NCBI RefSeq assembly: GCF_958979055.1
Contig: NC_084896.1
Location: forward strand, 22,995,501 to 23,059,500
DNA: 64,000 nt
Reading direction: 5' to 3'
Origin: Alnus glutinosa
Taxonomy: Eukaryota; Streptophyta; Magnoliopsida; Fagales; Betulaceae
Every line of letters starts with the position of its first letter. The first letter of the stretch is position 1. Positions 48,816-60,640 of the stretch are shown here, piece after piece. Both the position numbers and the translations under genes were made by a program. A model generated the notes under the pieces. The model was not told where the DNA came from. It saw only the letters and a list, made by a program, of their open reading frames with translations, and searched no databases.

Positions 48816-49371
48816 AAAGCAAGTGGTACTGTCAAATGCTAAGCAAAATAGACATTGAAGCACTTGATTTTCAGGGAAGAGTCAAAAGCAGAGTGAAAGT
48901 AAACAAAGCACAAACCATGAAGCAAAACTTGGAAAGCCACTTTGTTGGTTTAATTGGGGTTGCTGCTCTAGTCAACTAAGAATGGATAGAATTATAAAAG
49001 AACATCTGGTCAACATGAAGACCAAGTAGCTAAATAAGTTTGAGAAACTAAACAGACCCAAAATTTCTTTTATAAATACCCAATCACAAGGATCAAGCTT
49101 GATGAGATACATGTATATCTGATGTGTGATGATACAGGGGTTGCCTGGCATCCATACCTATAATTTTAGCTCTTATTCATCTCCTCTATATGATACAAGA
49201 TAATGAGAATGAATTCTTCTAGATCTTCATGCACAACGCCATCGTTGTATCATCAAAAGCACAAAAGTAATTTCCAACATCCTTGATTTTGACAGCTCCT
49301 CTTATTAAGGATGTCTTTATTGTTGTGCGGTGTGACATTTTTTAACATTTCCTAATCCTAGAAAGGACAAA

Positions 49372-52033
49372 TCAAGTTGAAGGCTGTGTACCCGTCCATG
49401 CACGGTGATCACCATCAAATTCATTCACCTTCTGGTGGCGGCCTTCTTGTAAGTAAGTTATCCCAGTCCATATCCCACGAATAAGTAAGATGCTTACAAA
49501 CACTACACTTCCAAGAGTGCAAATAACCTGGATTTCACACACGGCGAAAATGAATAACAAATTATATTTTTTTTTAAAAAAAGTCCAGGGACCAAATCAA
49601 TCTCAAACAACAAAAAGTACCACAGATTACTTCAAAGAAAAATACCAAAAACAGGAAATGCAGCATTCACCCACAAACCAAGCTCTGGATATCATGTTTC
49701 TTATCTTATTAACGGTATGCATAACTGCAGCTCAAGCCACATCAGGAATATGACAATATTTGCATAACTTAGATGCAGCACAATCTTAGAGACCATAGGG
49801 CGCCACTGAGCTTTCCACAAAAGCCATATACTTGCATTAACCCCATTGCTGCCTCCGTTATCATGTGGAATGCATCACAAGAACAAATTCATTATTCTTT
49901 AAGCTTATCCTACAGTTGACTATTACCCACATCATATGCATAGACGAGGATATAAAATTAAACAGTTGCTTACTTCCTACATTGGACTTGAGAGCCCAGA
50001 CATTCATGGATGCATAATCAAATTTAGATGATTGGAAATGACAAAAAGTACCGGGAACAATAAATAAATTAAATAAAAAAAATTTCCCCTGCATAGCCAA
50101 GAATCTCCCAACCTTATACAACAGGCAAGATACATACTACTAAGACTTTACATGAGCTCTCAGACCATTGTTTATTAGAGATTATTCTATCCATTGTGGA
50201 TGATCCTCCCTTGTCTGCAGTGTCTGCAGTGAAGGCTGTTTCTCACTCCTATTTGGGCTGTAGCTCCTCAGACATTCCCGCTGGTGTCGAAAGGTGAAGA
50301 GGTCAAGGATCCCTCCTTGGAGTTTACGGATGCTTGTTAAGCTTGGGCGTCCAAAGAACAAAGCTATGAGGGAGTTATGGAATCTAAATAGCTCCATTAA
50401 TTATGGTAATGCAAGCGTGTCTTCTCGGCGAAGGAAAAGCAAGGCTCACGCACTGTAACGTGTATGCTCCTTGTGTTTTCTAGGTTTGAGGGTCCTACGG
50501 TTGAGGGTTTTTTTGGGCTTTCTCTAGCGGGCAGTTTCGTGTTTTCTTCGGGTTTGAGGGTCTTAGGGATGAAGGTTTATTTGGGTTTGTTTGGATTTTT
50601 TCTTGTGGGCTGTTTTTTGTGGGCAGTTTTCGTATGTTCCTGTGTATACTCCCTGTACATGTAGGGGTGCCTTACGTTTCTTATAAAATTTATTACTTAT
50701 AAAAAAATAATTAGAAATAAAATCTTCATGAATAATTATAAAAATGCCTTTTAGTGATAGAAATAACAATCCCTAAGTAAGATAGGCCAAATAAACATGA
50801 AGAAGGGGCGGACCTACCTTAGCAGTTGGGGGGGTCTTTGGCAATCCCAATTTTTGTTAAAAAAAAATCCTCATAAAAGTATTATTTTCTAGACCTTGGC
50901 CCCTCAATGATGACTTTTTCACCCCCTAGATGGCTAGATGATTTAGCTTTCTACTCTACTACTATTTATATCTACGTATTTATTTATTTACGTAGGTTCA
51001 GACTTCCATGCAAAAATTCTTGGTTCTGCTGATGAACAACATTGACACCACCGATAGCAATGCCAGAAAATTCTTGATGCATTTGAACAAATATGATATT
51101 TGGAGGCATATGTGACAACTCTGCATTTTATACCGAAGATGTAGATCATGCTTATGGCCACATCGTAACATGGTGCTGTCACAGAAAATAATACACTTGA
51201 AAAACTTCAAAAACAAAAAAACAAAAAACAAAACAAAAAAAAAAAACAAAAAAACAAGTAAAATACGAATGGAATTTATGGTGCATTGTCACCATATAGC
51301 CCTAGGAACAAGATAAGGAGACCAAAATTTAGTCATAACCCCATGTCCGCAGAAATGTGGACTAGATTAATCTAGAACCTAATACACATGCACGTGAGTG
51401 AATGTATCAAAGACATGAACAATTTGGGTCATTGAACAAAATTTGGCAGTGACCACTTTTTTTTTCCTGTACTGTAAACTCTCTCCCTGACCCACGAGGA
51501 GCAGAAACTGAAAATTAAAATCAATACCCCTGCTTAGTATGTGGGCAACCTTCCAGCAACCTCTCTCTTGTTCTAAGAAGCTAGCTACTACAATGTTGTT
51601 GATATGAAAAATTTATTCCACCCACCAACCATAACCATAACTCAAATTTGACTCATGAGTAATGCTATTTAATAGACTGTTATACGGTTGTCATACAACT
51701 GAGATGCGTAATAGTGAAAATCAACCCTTGGTTTTTCTGTTTTTTACTAGTGCTACTAATTCAATGGCTGATTTTCACTGCCATATCATCAAATTGTATG
51801 ATAGTCTAATAAATAGCACTACTCTAGACTCATACTCCTACTACAAAAGTTGCACCTTCCATCTAGATTTGGCATACCTCAGCAACATCTGACTCTAAGT
51901 CATTCCTCCACAGTCCCGATTTGCATTTAAACTCTCTCTTTATCTATCAATCCAACCTATAAAACTGATACATTAGTGTTTGCAAAGCTTGTACAACTTT
52001 GTCCTGAAGCCAACACTAACCCCTCTCCAAACA

Positions 52034-52078
<45 letters not shown>

Positions 52079-52959
52079 GTAGTTGTTTACTTTTCTTACT
52101 TCAATTCCTTTTTAGAATTGGCAATTACTACTTAAGTTAGAATCAGTAAAATTTTCACAAGTAGCTTGAAACCAAGTAGAACCATTGCCTAATGTAGACT
52201 ACAGAAGCACTTGTAATAAGAACAAATCACAAGCACCAAATGCCAATTACATAATTTCCACTTCTGAACTAAAAACAACAAAACGAAGCAATACATTCAT
52301 ATATATACAGAGATATCATTACCTCAAGAAATGCCTTCAAGACCCACAGAAATGCCAGAACTAAGACTCCATTGACAGAAAACCCGACCTGCGTAAACAA
52401 AAAAGCACATCGCTACTTTAGATTTCTATTTGTCTGTCTTTTAGAGCAGAATCGGAGCTAAAGGGGCCAAGCGAGAGAGTTTTACCAGTTTGGTAGAAAT
52501 AGCAATGGGCAAAACTGATCGTACGGCCCTGCGGGCTCGCCTGGAGATCTTCTTGAAGACGTTCTGAACAAACCGAACAAGCAGATCGAAACTCCTATCT
52601 TCGTCCTCGTCCTCGTCTTCCTCTTCATCCTCGTCATCGTCGAACTCGGACACGATCGAACGGCTCCAATTGCGAGGATCATCTCCAAGACCTTCACTGC
52701 CCTAAAACCCAAAAATTTAGATAATTAGTTACAAATTAAGAAGAAAAGAAAGAAAGGAATGGATTCAGAGAGGGAGGGAAAGGAAAGGAACCGGCGGGAA
52801 ATTGGAGTTCCGTCTAGAAGCGTGAAGACGAGGGAGGGTTTCCAAGGAGCGGAATTGACAGAGGGAGGATTTGAAAGAGAAATTGGTTGGAAGGTTTCGC
52901 CGTTGGTATCGAGGGAAAGAGGAGAGCGAGGGGGCCGAGAGAGTCACCGACAATGACAT
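49372..52959 (-). CDS. plastid-targeted small membrane protein, possibly SHW1-like
   Basis: Four exons join in frame: 52792-52959, 52486-52701, 52323-52388 and 49372-49527, giving 201 residues. I use the ATG at 52959 (MSLSVTLSAPSLSSFPRYQR). The Ser/Arg-rich, acid-poor N-terminus looks like a plastid transit peptide. Then come GLGDDPRNWSRSIVSEFDDD, an acidic run of Asp/Glu (about 75-90), a basic amphipathic segment (FKKISRRARRAVRSV), and two hydrophobic segments (VGFSVNGVLVLAFLWVL and VICTLGSVVFVSILLIRGIW). The C-terminus is HRAWTGTQPST. The general look recalls proteins annotated SHORT HYPOCOTYL IN WHITE LIGHT 1, but I cannot confirm that name from sequence. The last intron of 2.8 kb holds a LINE, a hAT-like piece and a MITE. 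Confidence 0.75.
50180..50712 (+). mobile_element. LINE 3' end
   Basis: The plus strand ends in the family tail (GTAGGGGTGCCTTACG, TTACTTAT, poly(A) at about 50700-50708). It lies in the last intron of the plastid-protein gene. The coding part is decayed; the 5' limit is approximate. Confidence 0.65.
50803..51030. mobile_element. hAT-like fragment
   Basis: The edge GGGGCGGACCTACCTTAGCA and the later AGGTTCAGACTTCC..AAAAATTCTTGG resemble the two sides of the element at 38151-38725, with most of the inside lost. Confidence 0.4.
51657..51824. mobile_element. Mutator-like MITE with 9-base target duplication
   Basis: The left end, GAGTAATGCTATTTAATAGA, is mirrored by the right end, in reverse GAGTAGTGCTATTTATTAGA. 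Flanks TTGACTCAT (51648-51656) and TAGACTCAT (51825-51833) agree at 8 of 9 positions. A half copy seems to lie at about 27570-27650. It is in an intron of the plastid-protein gene. Confidence 0.75.
52031..52075. repeat. (AC)n microsatellite
   Basis: More than 20 CA units in the intron upstream of exon 4 of the plastid-protein gene. Confidence 0.95.
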
Positions 52960-53179
52960 GACGGTGACGGACCTGTGCACTCACTGGGTCAGTGAGAGGT
53001 TGGTGGCTCTGGTTAGTTTGTGACGCCGAAGAAAGGGCATGTCGTTTAGTTCTGGGTGTCCCAGATACGACATGACCTTTCTCCCACAACATACACTCGC
53101 AAAGTCAAAAACCACATGTCACGCGCCCATTTCAGCCGGGCATTTCCGACCAAAAGAACATATTGTATTACGGTGGAAC

Positions 53180-53620
53180 AAATGATCTATTAGTCTATGT
53201 GGTTGATTTAAATTATAAATTATTTATTTTAGTATTAAAATGAATTCAGAGATCCTTATAATTAGCTTAATTTACAAATCATTCCCTAGAGTTAAATTTC
53301 GTTAAAAAATTTGACAGATTCTGTTAAACGCCACTTCAGCACCAATAAAATGACGACACATGTTAATCTTAATATAAAGATATAAATCTATTAAAAATAT
53401 AAATAAATAAAACTTATTTTTTTATTGTCGCTGATGAGGCTATGGTGTGGTCTTTTACAGAATCAGTCAAAAATTTTAACGGAATTTGACTTTAGGGAGT
53501 GATTTATAAATTAAGCCAATCGCATGAATCTCTGAATTCATTTTGATATCAGAGGGAGTGATTTGTAATTTAGGCCACCCATAGAGATCAATAGTGCAAT
53601 TTTCTCTATTATGTAACGAT
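53180..53620. mobile_element. foldback element with long inverted arms
   Basis: The left arm (53190-53330, with ATTAAAATGAATTCAGAGAT) is mirrored by the right arm (53450-53615, in reverse ATCAAAATGAATTCAGAGAT). The arms are about 150 bases each. No coding content. It lies just upstream of the plastid-protein gene promoter. The elements at 20790 and 53180 look alike in kind, not clearly in family. Confidence 0.65.
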
Positions 53621-54780
53621 GAATCAGACGACTACTATTTTATTTTTATTTTTCTACTTTTAAAACAAAAATATTATATAAAAAAAAATCCAAAATACAA
53701 AACACCGCTTGGAACACAATTAACACGTCTCAAAATATAAAAATAGTTTTTACCACGTCATGATATCTTTCAAATATAAATAAAAACACATTAACAAAAC
53801 TTGCATGGAACAAGATTGGAGGGTTTGAAAACATATCTACTAAAATTTCTATAGGGGCTCATATTAAAGGTCACACGGGTTACCGATGGAGATTTTTTGA
53901 AAGAATCCGGTCAATGTTGTGTTACGGGTCTCCATCTTACGACAGAAGGAGTCTTGCAGTAGTATTTTCTTAGGATTTAAATTAGAATAACTTAAAGGTA
54001 ATAAGTTATCTTTATTGATAACATTGAGATTAAGTTTAGGATTTAAATGTTAGTCATAATATGTAATATAATTTTTGTATAACTCTAACTATTTTTTTTT
54101 TCCTTAAAATCAACCATAAGTTCATTAATAAAATAAAAAATAAAAGGCAAAAATTATTAATATTCAATTCTTAAATTGATTTTGAAAGTAACAAATTTTT
54201 TCGGACTACCCTTAATCTATCTGGTACGTGCTTGAGATATTAAGCCGTAAAATATTGCTGCATTCAAGTAACAAGAATATATAGCCTAGGGCTGGGAAGT
54301 AGGGTGTACAAGGGTTTGTAGTTTGCAGAAATTCTAGTGCTCTAAAACACACAAAATAAATTATAATTATCTAAGACACTTCTAATTCGAACAACAAAAG
54401 GAATATAAGCATAAGCATTCAAGTAACTCTCGTAAATTTCAATCCAAATTAAAAAAAAAAAAAATCAAATTACTTTATACTTTTCTATTATGCACTCCAT
54501 ATATATATATATATCATTTAAATATTTTTTATTTACTTTTTATTTATTTTTTTTTCTTTTTATAATTACTTTATTATTTCTTTTCTAACTATCATATTTT
54601 TCAAACCGTTACTTTTCAAACATTTTTTTTTTTCAATGGTCACCTTTCTAATAGTCATATTTTTCATCGATCGTATTTTCCGACGGCTATATTCTCCAAC
54701 GATCATATACTTTCAATATAGATAGAATTATTTTCTCTCTAATTTTCATCCATCTCAATCCAAATTTTTCTTTCACCATT
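53621..54780. other. AT-rich intergenic DNA
   Basis: No gene seen. Contains a TA-rich tract near 54500 and T-rich runs. It forms the left side of the dead Harbinger transposon that follows. Confidence 0.5.
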
Positions 54781-54879
54781 ATTTGTTGTCATTCTATAGA
54801 TCATATTATTGAATTCAACGACCTGCTAAATGACTCCTCATTGATGAGGAGTTGAAAATAATTTTAACTTTTGCTATGA

Positions 54880-55870
54880 AAAAAGAATGATTGAATTGTG
54901 TAAGAGGATCAAGATCTTGTTATGGTTCTGATCGACGCTGCAACACTATATGGAGTAATTCTTTGCAAGACCAAAAAAACCTCTTTCGTGCCTATTTTGT
55001 TGAACCACCTGTATATCTTTCCAATGTATTTCGGAGGAGGGTTCGTATGTGTCGTGAACTTTTTCTTAGCAATTACTTTGCAGTAGAAGATCATAAACCA
55101 TATTTTGTCCAATTTCCAAGGAATAAATGTTGTTGGAAGGCTTAGGCATTCTTTCCTACATAAGATAGTTGCAGCACTTAAGAAGCTTGCTTATGGAGTA
55201 ACAACAGATTTTATGGATGAATATCAATTGATCGGAGAAAGCACCGTAATGGAGAGTTTTAAACTATTTGCTAAAGCGTTAGTTTCGATTTTTTCGCACC
55301 AATACTTGAGGTCACCAAACTAGGAAGACGTTGCAAGATTGCTAGCAATTGGCGAAAGCCATGAATTTTTCAGAGATGTTGGGGAGCATCAATTGCATAC
55401 ATTGAAAGTTGAAGAATTGTTCAAATGCTTGGAGAGGTATATAATCTGGTCTATGGACAAAAAATGCTTTTTCGAAGTCATGGCGTCCTACGATATATGG
55501 ATATGGCATGCGTTTTTTGAGTTACCAGGGTCTCACAATGACATTAATGTGTAAGAACGGTCTTATGTATTTACCAATCTGGTTGAAGGTCGTACTCCTC
55601 TGGTCAACTAACTCAATCAATGGTCATGACTATACAATGGGATATTATCTCGTCGAAGGATATATATCCTTCGTGAGCAATATTTGTAAAAACAATTCAT
55701 GCTCCACAATGAAATAAGAGAACATTTAATTGGAGCTCAATAGTTGACAAGGAATGGCACAGTGCGGGCATTTTTTAGTGCTTCAAGCACGATTTGCAAT
55801 CCTCCTCAAACATGCACGTTTTTACCACCCTGAAACGCTTAAAAAAATTATGATATCATGCACAGTATTG
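54880..55870 (+). pseudogene. PIF/Harbinger transposase, decayed
   Basis: Pieces of an ALP1/HARBI-type DDE transposase lie in order on the plus strand but in several frames: LFRAYFVEPPVYLSNVFRRR, LAYGVTTDFMDEYQLIGEST with FSHQYLRSPN, then ASYDIWIWHAFFELPGSHND, YTMGYYLVEGYISF and LQARFAILLKHARFYHPETL. Relatives carry an LDCMHW block, with a catalytic Asp, in the middle; here that part is out of frame and degraded near 55380. Several stops and frameshifts make it dead. I could not find terminal inverted repeats. Confidence 0.8.
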
Positions 55871-56039
55871 CATTACCCAATCAAGCAAGATTTACAGCTT
55901 TTAAATTTGAACTTGAAATATTTTTTCCCATTCAGAAGAAGAATTTGCATCTTTGTAAAGACAAATTTTCCACCATTGAGAGCAGCAACTAACTCAAACA
56001 ATAGGATTTGAATAAACATTAGTCTTAAATCACTGCACT

Positions 56040-56315
56040 TATTCAAATGATCAGAATCATGCATCAAAATCTTTTCATCCCACTGCGTAAGGCTCCCATA
56101 CATGCTCTAGAGGAGAGCATAAGTGCAGACTGTGCAGTGCTCTTCCGGCTCTAGCTCTAGCAAAAGGCTTGCTACTTGACTAGCTAATTCAATGTCACGC
56201 AAAATTCCTACAGGCACCAAGAAAAGTCTTCCACACCATTGCATCGGGATCAAAAGGCATAATTGCCTCAATTAAAGCTTTTGCCTCATCTAAGTTAATT
56301 TACTTGGAAAGAAAG
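56040..56315 (-). pseudogene. PPR protein E-motif fragment
   Basis: The minus strand encodes the C-terminal E region of a pentatricopeptide-repeat protein: LDEAKALIEA, then MPFDPDAMVWKTFLGACRNF, IELASQVASLLLELEPEEHC and MYGSLTQWDEK. It contains an internal stop after GACRNF and small frame changes near EEHC, and no PPR repeats are joined to it. PPR proteins edit or process organelle RNA; this piece is not functional. Confidence 0.75.
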
Positions 56316-56376
56316 TGCAAAAGTGAGAGAACGTTGCTTGGTGGGGGCTCATTAAAGTATTAATTAAATGAATAAA

Positions 56377-56379
<3 letters not shown>

Positions 56380-56451
<72 letters not shown>
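56380..56451. repeat. (TA)n microsatellite
   Basis: About 35 perfect AT units between the PPR fragment and EGY3 copy A. Confidence 0.95.
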
Positions 56452-56454
<3 letters not shown>

Positions 56455-56794
56455 AAAATTTTTGGATAACTAGTAATTTAACATGGCTATAAATTAAATT
56501 GAAAATAGCTCATATTATTCCCAATTCCTAAAGCATTTAGCATGTAAAACATTTATTGTTTATTCAAATAATTTGCAGAGGATCACAATGTTACATCATG
56601 TCATGTTATTTTATCTTATAAAGTTGTTAAACTGGGTAAAACACTTTATGAATGGGCAGAGTAGTAGAAAATGTAGCCCAAAAAGGCTCTTTCAATAGTG
56701 GCATCCAAAATACCTATTCGAACTCAATTCATTATATAAGGATAGGAACGTAAAACAAAGGAAAGAGGTCTTGGGAATTAAATTAAATTGAAAA

Positions 56795-58097
56795 AAGTAA
56801 TCCTTAGGTGTTTAATTAAATCACAGTTTAACTTTTTAAAATCGGGTTATTTTAATTGACTAACCGACTAGAACCCCTATCAACTAATTTCTACAGTCAT
56901 ATCCATATATATCACAATCGTCAGGCCCAATAGAAAGCAGAGCTACAATGCTAACAGGTTAAAGGTCTTTCCCATCTCTCTTAATCATAATTTGACACTA
57001 AAACAATTTGGAGGCTCATATGTGAAACTTCTTTTGACAACTCCATTGTTGGCACCCAATTAATGTAAGCAAGGTATAATACTAACAAGTTAGAACCACT
57101 ACCAACTAATTCTACAGCCATATCCATGTTATATCACAAAAGAAAGCAGAGCTGCAAATATTGCTTGTGCATAATACAATATGTCCTCTATTCTCTTTCT
57201 TTTTGATATGCCTTCTATTCCCTTTCAGAAAGGAAAGGCACTTTAGAAAACTTACAAAGCATTGTCGACTCCATTGAAGCTGCCATCAGCTACAATAGCC
57301 ATGCGTGCACAAGAGATGTCAAACATGCAATAGCCGTGCGTGCCACTGGAATATCAAAAAAGCTCTCTTATTTGGAAGCAAAGATTCATAGTTATTCATC
57401 ACTCCCAGGAACCCTGTCCAATTGAATGGCACAAGGAAGGATGGGCCAAGTTTGACACCATATCGAGCTTCTGTTACCCTGGTGGCTATCTGCAAAAACA
57501 GAAAATACGGCCTTCAATACATTGTACATGCAGAGAGGTGTTGCCAGTTGCCACAAAGCAGATAAAGCATAAGTTACATTTCGTTGCTTAAATCCCAATC
57601 TCACAGAACTTCTACAATTTTGTTGAACAGTCCAGGTTATATACCACTTTTACAATAAGCACACACAATGCCATTTGATTACCAAATAAACCAGTTTTAT
57701 GATTAGGAATGACTACAGCCAATGGTTTCCAGATTATTTGCAGTAACCCCATATAAGTGCAAATATTCAAGAATAAGAGCACATGCTTCTTTTGATGAGA
57801 CATTGCAACCCCACCATAACAAGGTTATTTTACCTTATTCTCCCTTCATTAGTCTGTATTATTAGAAGTTACACCCCATGAGACCCTTATTTACAATTTT
57901 TAGCATATTCAAACTTTCTTCCCAAACTGATGTAGTTACTATTATAGTCCCTAGACTTACACAGGTTTTCCAACATTCGGTCCTGAACTTTGAAGTATAA
58001 TAGGCTCCAAACAAGTCTCAGTCCCAAATTTTCCAGCATGCTCAAAACAAGTAGGAGAGATACTTAACACATTCAGAGCAACTACAACTAAAATAAC
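56795..58097 (-). pseudogene. EGY3 fragment, copy A (intron 3 - exon 4 - intron 4)
   Basis: The minus strand matches EGY3 at 23518-24370, introns included. The exon-4 equivalent is 57256-57489 and keeps its AG and GT borders. It reads RSSIWCQTWPILPC in a shifted frame; the homologous frame shows RVTEARYGVKLGPSFLVPFN. A one-base loss breaks it near the RALFDIPV site. Intron 4 contains an internal repeat (CAACTAATTTCTACAGCCAT at two places) that the parent has once. No other EGY3 exon is present. Confidence 0.85.
57194..57206 (-). mobile_element. LINE micro-insertion, shared with copy B
   Basis: A TCTTTCTTTTTGA insert lies between TATGTCCTCTATTC (57180-57193) and TATGCCTTCTATTC (57207-57220). 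It matches the insertion at 63115-63131 and is absent from the EGY3 parent near 24275. Confidence 0.6.
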
Positions 58098-58195
58098 CTC
58101 ATTCATTAGCAACAACCATAACGGTTTAAGGTTTTCACTACTAAAATAACCTTGAATCCTTCTTGTTTTTCTTTATTTTCACTACCCAGTATTAA

Positions 58196-59800
58196 AAAGC
58201 ATATAATCTTGTCAGTTCAACCATACCCATTTGGTAAAAACTTCTTTTCTTTTCTTTTTAAGTGGGTAAAACTTCAATTTTAACAGAATCAAGCTCAATA
58301 ATCAATTTGATAGCAGTAAAACAAGAAAATTATGACCAAAAAAAAAAAAAAATCACCACACCAAATGTACCTGTAAATTAGAACAAAACTGCACTTAAAA
58401 GTACCACTACTAAGAAACAAAACTTTCAATTCTTCCAAAAGTAAAGTCATAAACACTACCCACAATGACGATACCTGAGCTCCTCCCTATAAACGTCAAA
58501 ACCAGCAGGAACTTTCAAAGCATTCAACTGTCCTCCTGTGACCCCTCATTCTATTGGTATGTCAAACGTGAGACTTATTTATATACATAAAAAAGACTTT
58601 TGGTTAAATTCCAGGGTTCAGTTGCAGCACCGGACCACTAGACATTGGATCCTCCTAGACGACAATGGGGCGTTAAGTTCAGCCGCGGCAGTCGAAGCCG
58701 CTGAACCCCTCTGGATGTTCTGAAAGGAGAAGCTACGGCAAGACCCGGCATCCGGTCATGATCTCCGCCCACCATAGGAGCGCTAAATGGATCCTCCTGG
58801 ATGAGAAAAAGCCTTTCAACTCTATACCGGCCAAGTTTTTCCTTCTTCCTCTTCTTGCTTCTCCCCCAAAACGAAGCAAACCTAGCCTTCCATTGATCAA
58901 ATCCCTGCGCTCCCTTCGCTCGTCCAAACTCCTCATCAAATTTCCGTTTCCACAACTCATCACGTGAAGACAAATACCTCAATTCGGAACACACGCATCC
59001 CACCATTGCGAGATCGACACCGTGAAGAGATTCCAAAATCTTAAGTTGAAGCTCCGCGGGGAGGCGCATAAAGCACGGTGGAGGGGCGAGACCAGTCTTT
59101 TCACAAAGATCAATCAAAAGTGGCAATACAAGCCCATCCTTCACCATCTTCCAAAACTCAAAAATCTCACTTTCTGGGTACCCATCTTCTTCGTTAATGC
59201 TATCAACCGAGTCACTATTATTAGCTAAACTGATCGCCGGCACAAACCTATTCTCATTCAAACACACCCGATGCAACCCCGACCCGCCGCCCTTAGCCAA
59301 AGACCCATAGATAATGACGAAGTGCCCTAAACTCTGAAACTTCAAAAAAACACTTTCAACCACATTACCAAAATTACAATAGCCATGTCCTAGAAGCTCA
59401 GGCAGAGTATACCAGAGCGAGACCGAGAACGCGTTCGAAGGCCACTCGTCCGCAAGGTGAAACCGGTCGACCCGCATGCCCGAGACGGAATCGAATCCAA
59501 CGAAGCCGGACTCCAAAAAAACAGCATGAACGGCGATCACCAACAGCGAGTGGTCGCCACCATAGTCGCCCAGCTCCTTGCTCCGCTCCGAAAACTTCTT
59601 CCCCGTTGAAACCGACCCATCATCCACCCCCATCGTTTCAGCACAGGAAAATTCTCGGGTTCCTTCGTTCTCCGAATTCAAAACCACAGAACCATCCTGT
59701 TCCTGAAAACTCTTCGAATCGCTCATATCGGAGTCTGCAATCTCAGGCCTTTGTACGGACAAATCTCCACCTGGGTGTCTTGATTTGAAGGAATTTGATT
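58196..59800 (-). pseudogene. SKIP22-like F-box gene, N-terminus missing
   Basis: The minus strand matches 29862-31668, coding part plus about 650 bases of 3' flank. The open frame (to 58638) keeps the PI31-like region, the F-box (PPCFMRLPAELQLKILESLH) and a family-like C-terminus (GRYRVERLFLIQ, MVGGDHDRMPGLAV, RLPRLNLTPHCRLGGSNV). The ubiquitin-like domain and most of the linker are lost: similarity starts at GDLSVQRPEIADSDMSD, and upstream is unrelated AT-rich DNA. An open frame continues to 59936 through that DNA, so a chimeric protein is conceivable, but no promoter is evident. I score it as a truncated gene that may or may not be expressed. Confidence 0.8.
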
Positions 59801-59939
59801 TTTTTTTTTTAAAAAAAAGTTTGATACACTGAATTAGAGTTTTTAAACTTTGAAAATAATTGTAAAAATAATGAAAACCCAAAAGAATTAAGTGAAAACC
59901 CAAAAGAATTGACAATATTTCACACAAAGAGGCCAAAAA

Positions 59940-60180
59940 TATTCGCTACGGTACCAAATTTGTTAATCTTATTCGAGTTTACTTGGAGCAAATCATTGAC
60001 TTGTTTATTTTTTAAGAGTAAATTTTACACCCAGGAAAAAAATTGAAGGCCCAAGGAAAATATAAATTTTGAGTTAATCTTTTCTTAATAGCTAAGCTAA
60101 GTTTATTTAAACTTCTCCACCAATAATAGCCAAAGTAACTATTGAAAAAATACAATTCTCTATTTTAGCTATTATTATTT
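59940..60180. other. AT-rich intergenic DNA
   Basis: No gene seen. The 60080-60180 part carries TAGCTAAG/AATAGCCAAAG words often found inside CATCTCCAACAG-type MITEs. Confidence 0.4.
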
Positions 60181-60186
60181 TTTATA

Positions 60187-60336
60187 AGTAATGTTTCTTA
60201 TACACACTTTGTACATAAAATTCTACGATTGACACTTGTTTAAAAGGCATTAGGAGGGAAAATGATATTTAAAAAAAAAATTAAAACAAGTGTCACGTAG
60301 AATTTTGTGTACAAAGTGTGTGCAAGTAGCATTACT
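60187..60336. mobile_element. MITE with long inverted repeats
   Basis: The left arm, TACACACTTTGTACATAAAA, is mirrored by the right arm, in reverse GCACACACTTTGTACACAAAA; the arms run about 55 bases. The edges are AGTAATGTTTC and, in reverse, AGTAATGCTAC. Confidence 0.7.
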
Positions 60337-60346
60337 CTTTTTCTAT

Positions 60347-60640
60347 ACTCTCTCCAACAGATTTTCTATTCTACTCTTTATTTTTTTTAAATACTAGTTT
60401 TTGCGAAGAGAGTGAAAGAAAGATGGAGAGAGAGAGAGTGTGAAAGAAGGAACGGAAGAGAGAGAAAATAATAAAAAACTGTTTGTAATGTGAATAGTGA
60501 ATAGGCTCTTTTGCCTATTTACTATTCACACTAGAATGAAAAATTCTGTTCTCCCTATTTTGCTAAAGACGAAAAATGATTCATAATAGTTAAATTTGAT
60601 TATTATAAGCCAATTGCTTATTCTGTTGGAGATGGTCTTC
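60347..60640. mobile_element. MITE with CTCCAACAGA ends and inner hairpin
   Basis: CTCTCCAACAGATT on the left is mirrored, in reverse, by CATCTCCAACAGAATAAGC on the right. Inside is a hairpin, GTGAATAGTGAATAGGC against GCCTATTTACTATTCAC, at about 60490-60532 and a GA-rich stretch at 60400-60470. Confidence 0.6.

Noticed and set aside
57394-57604. 70-codon minus-strand frame with a Cys-rich stretch
   Set aside because: A shifted-frame reading of EGY3 copy A exon 4 and the flanking intron.
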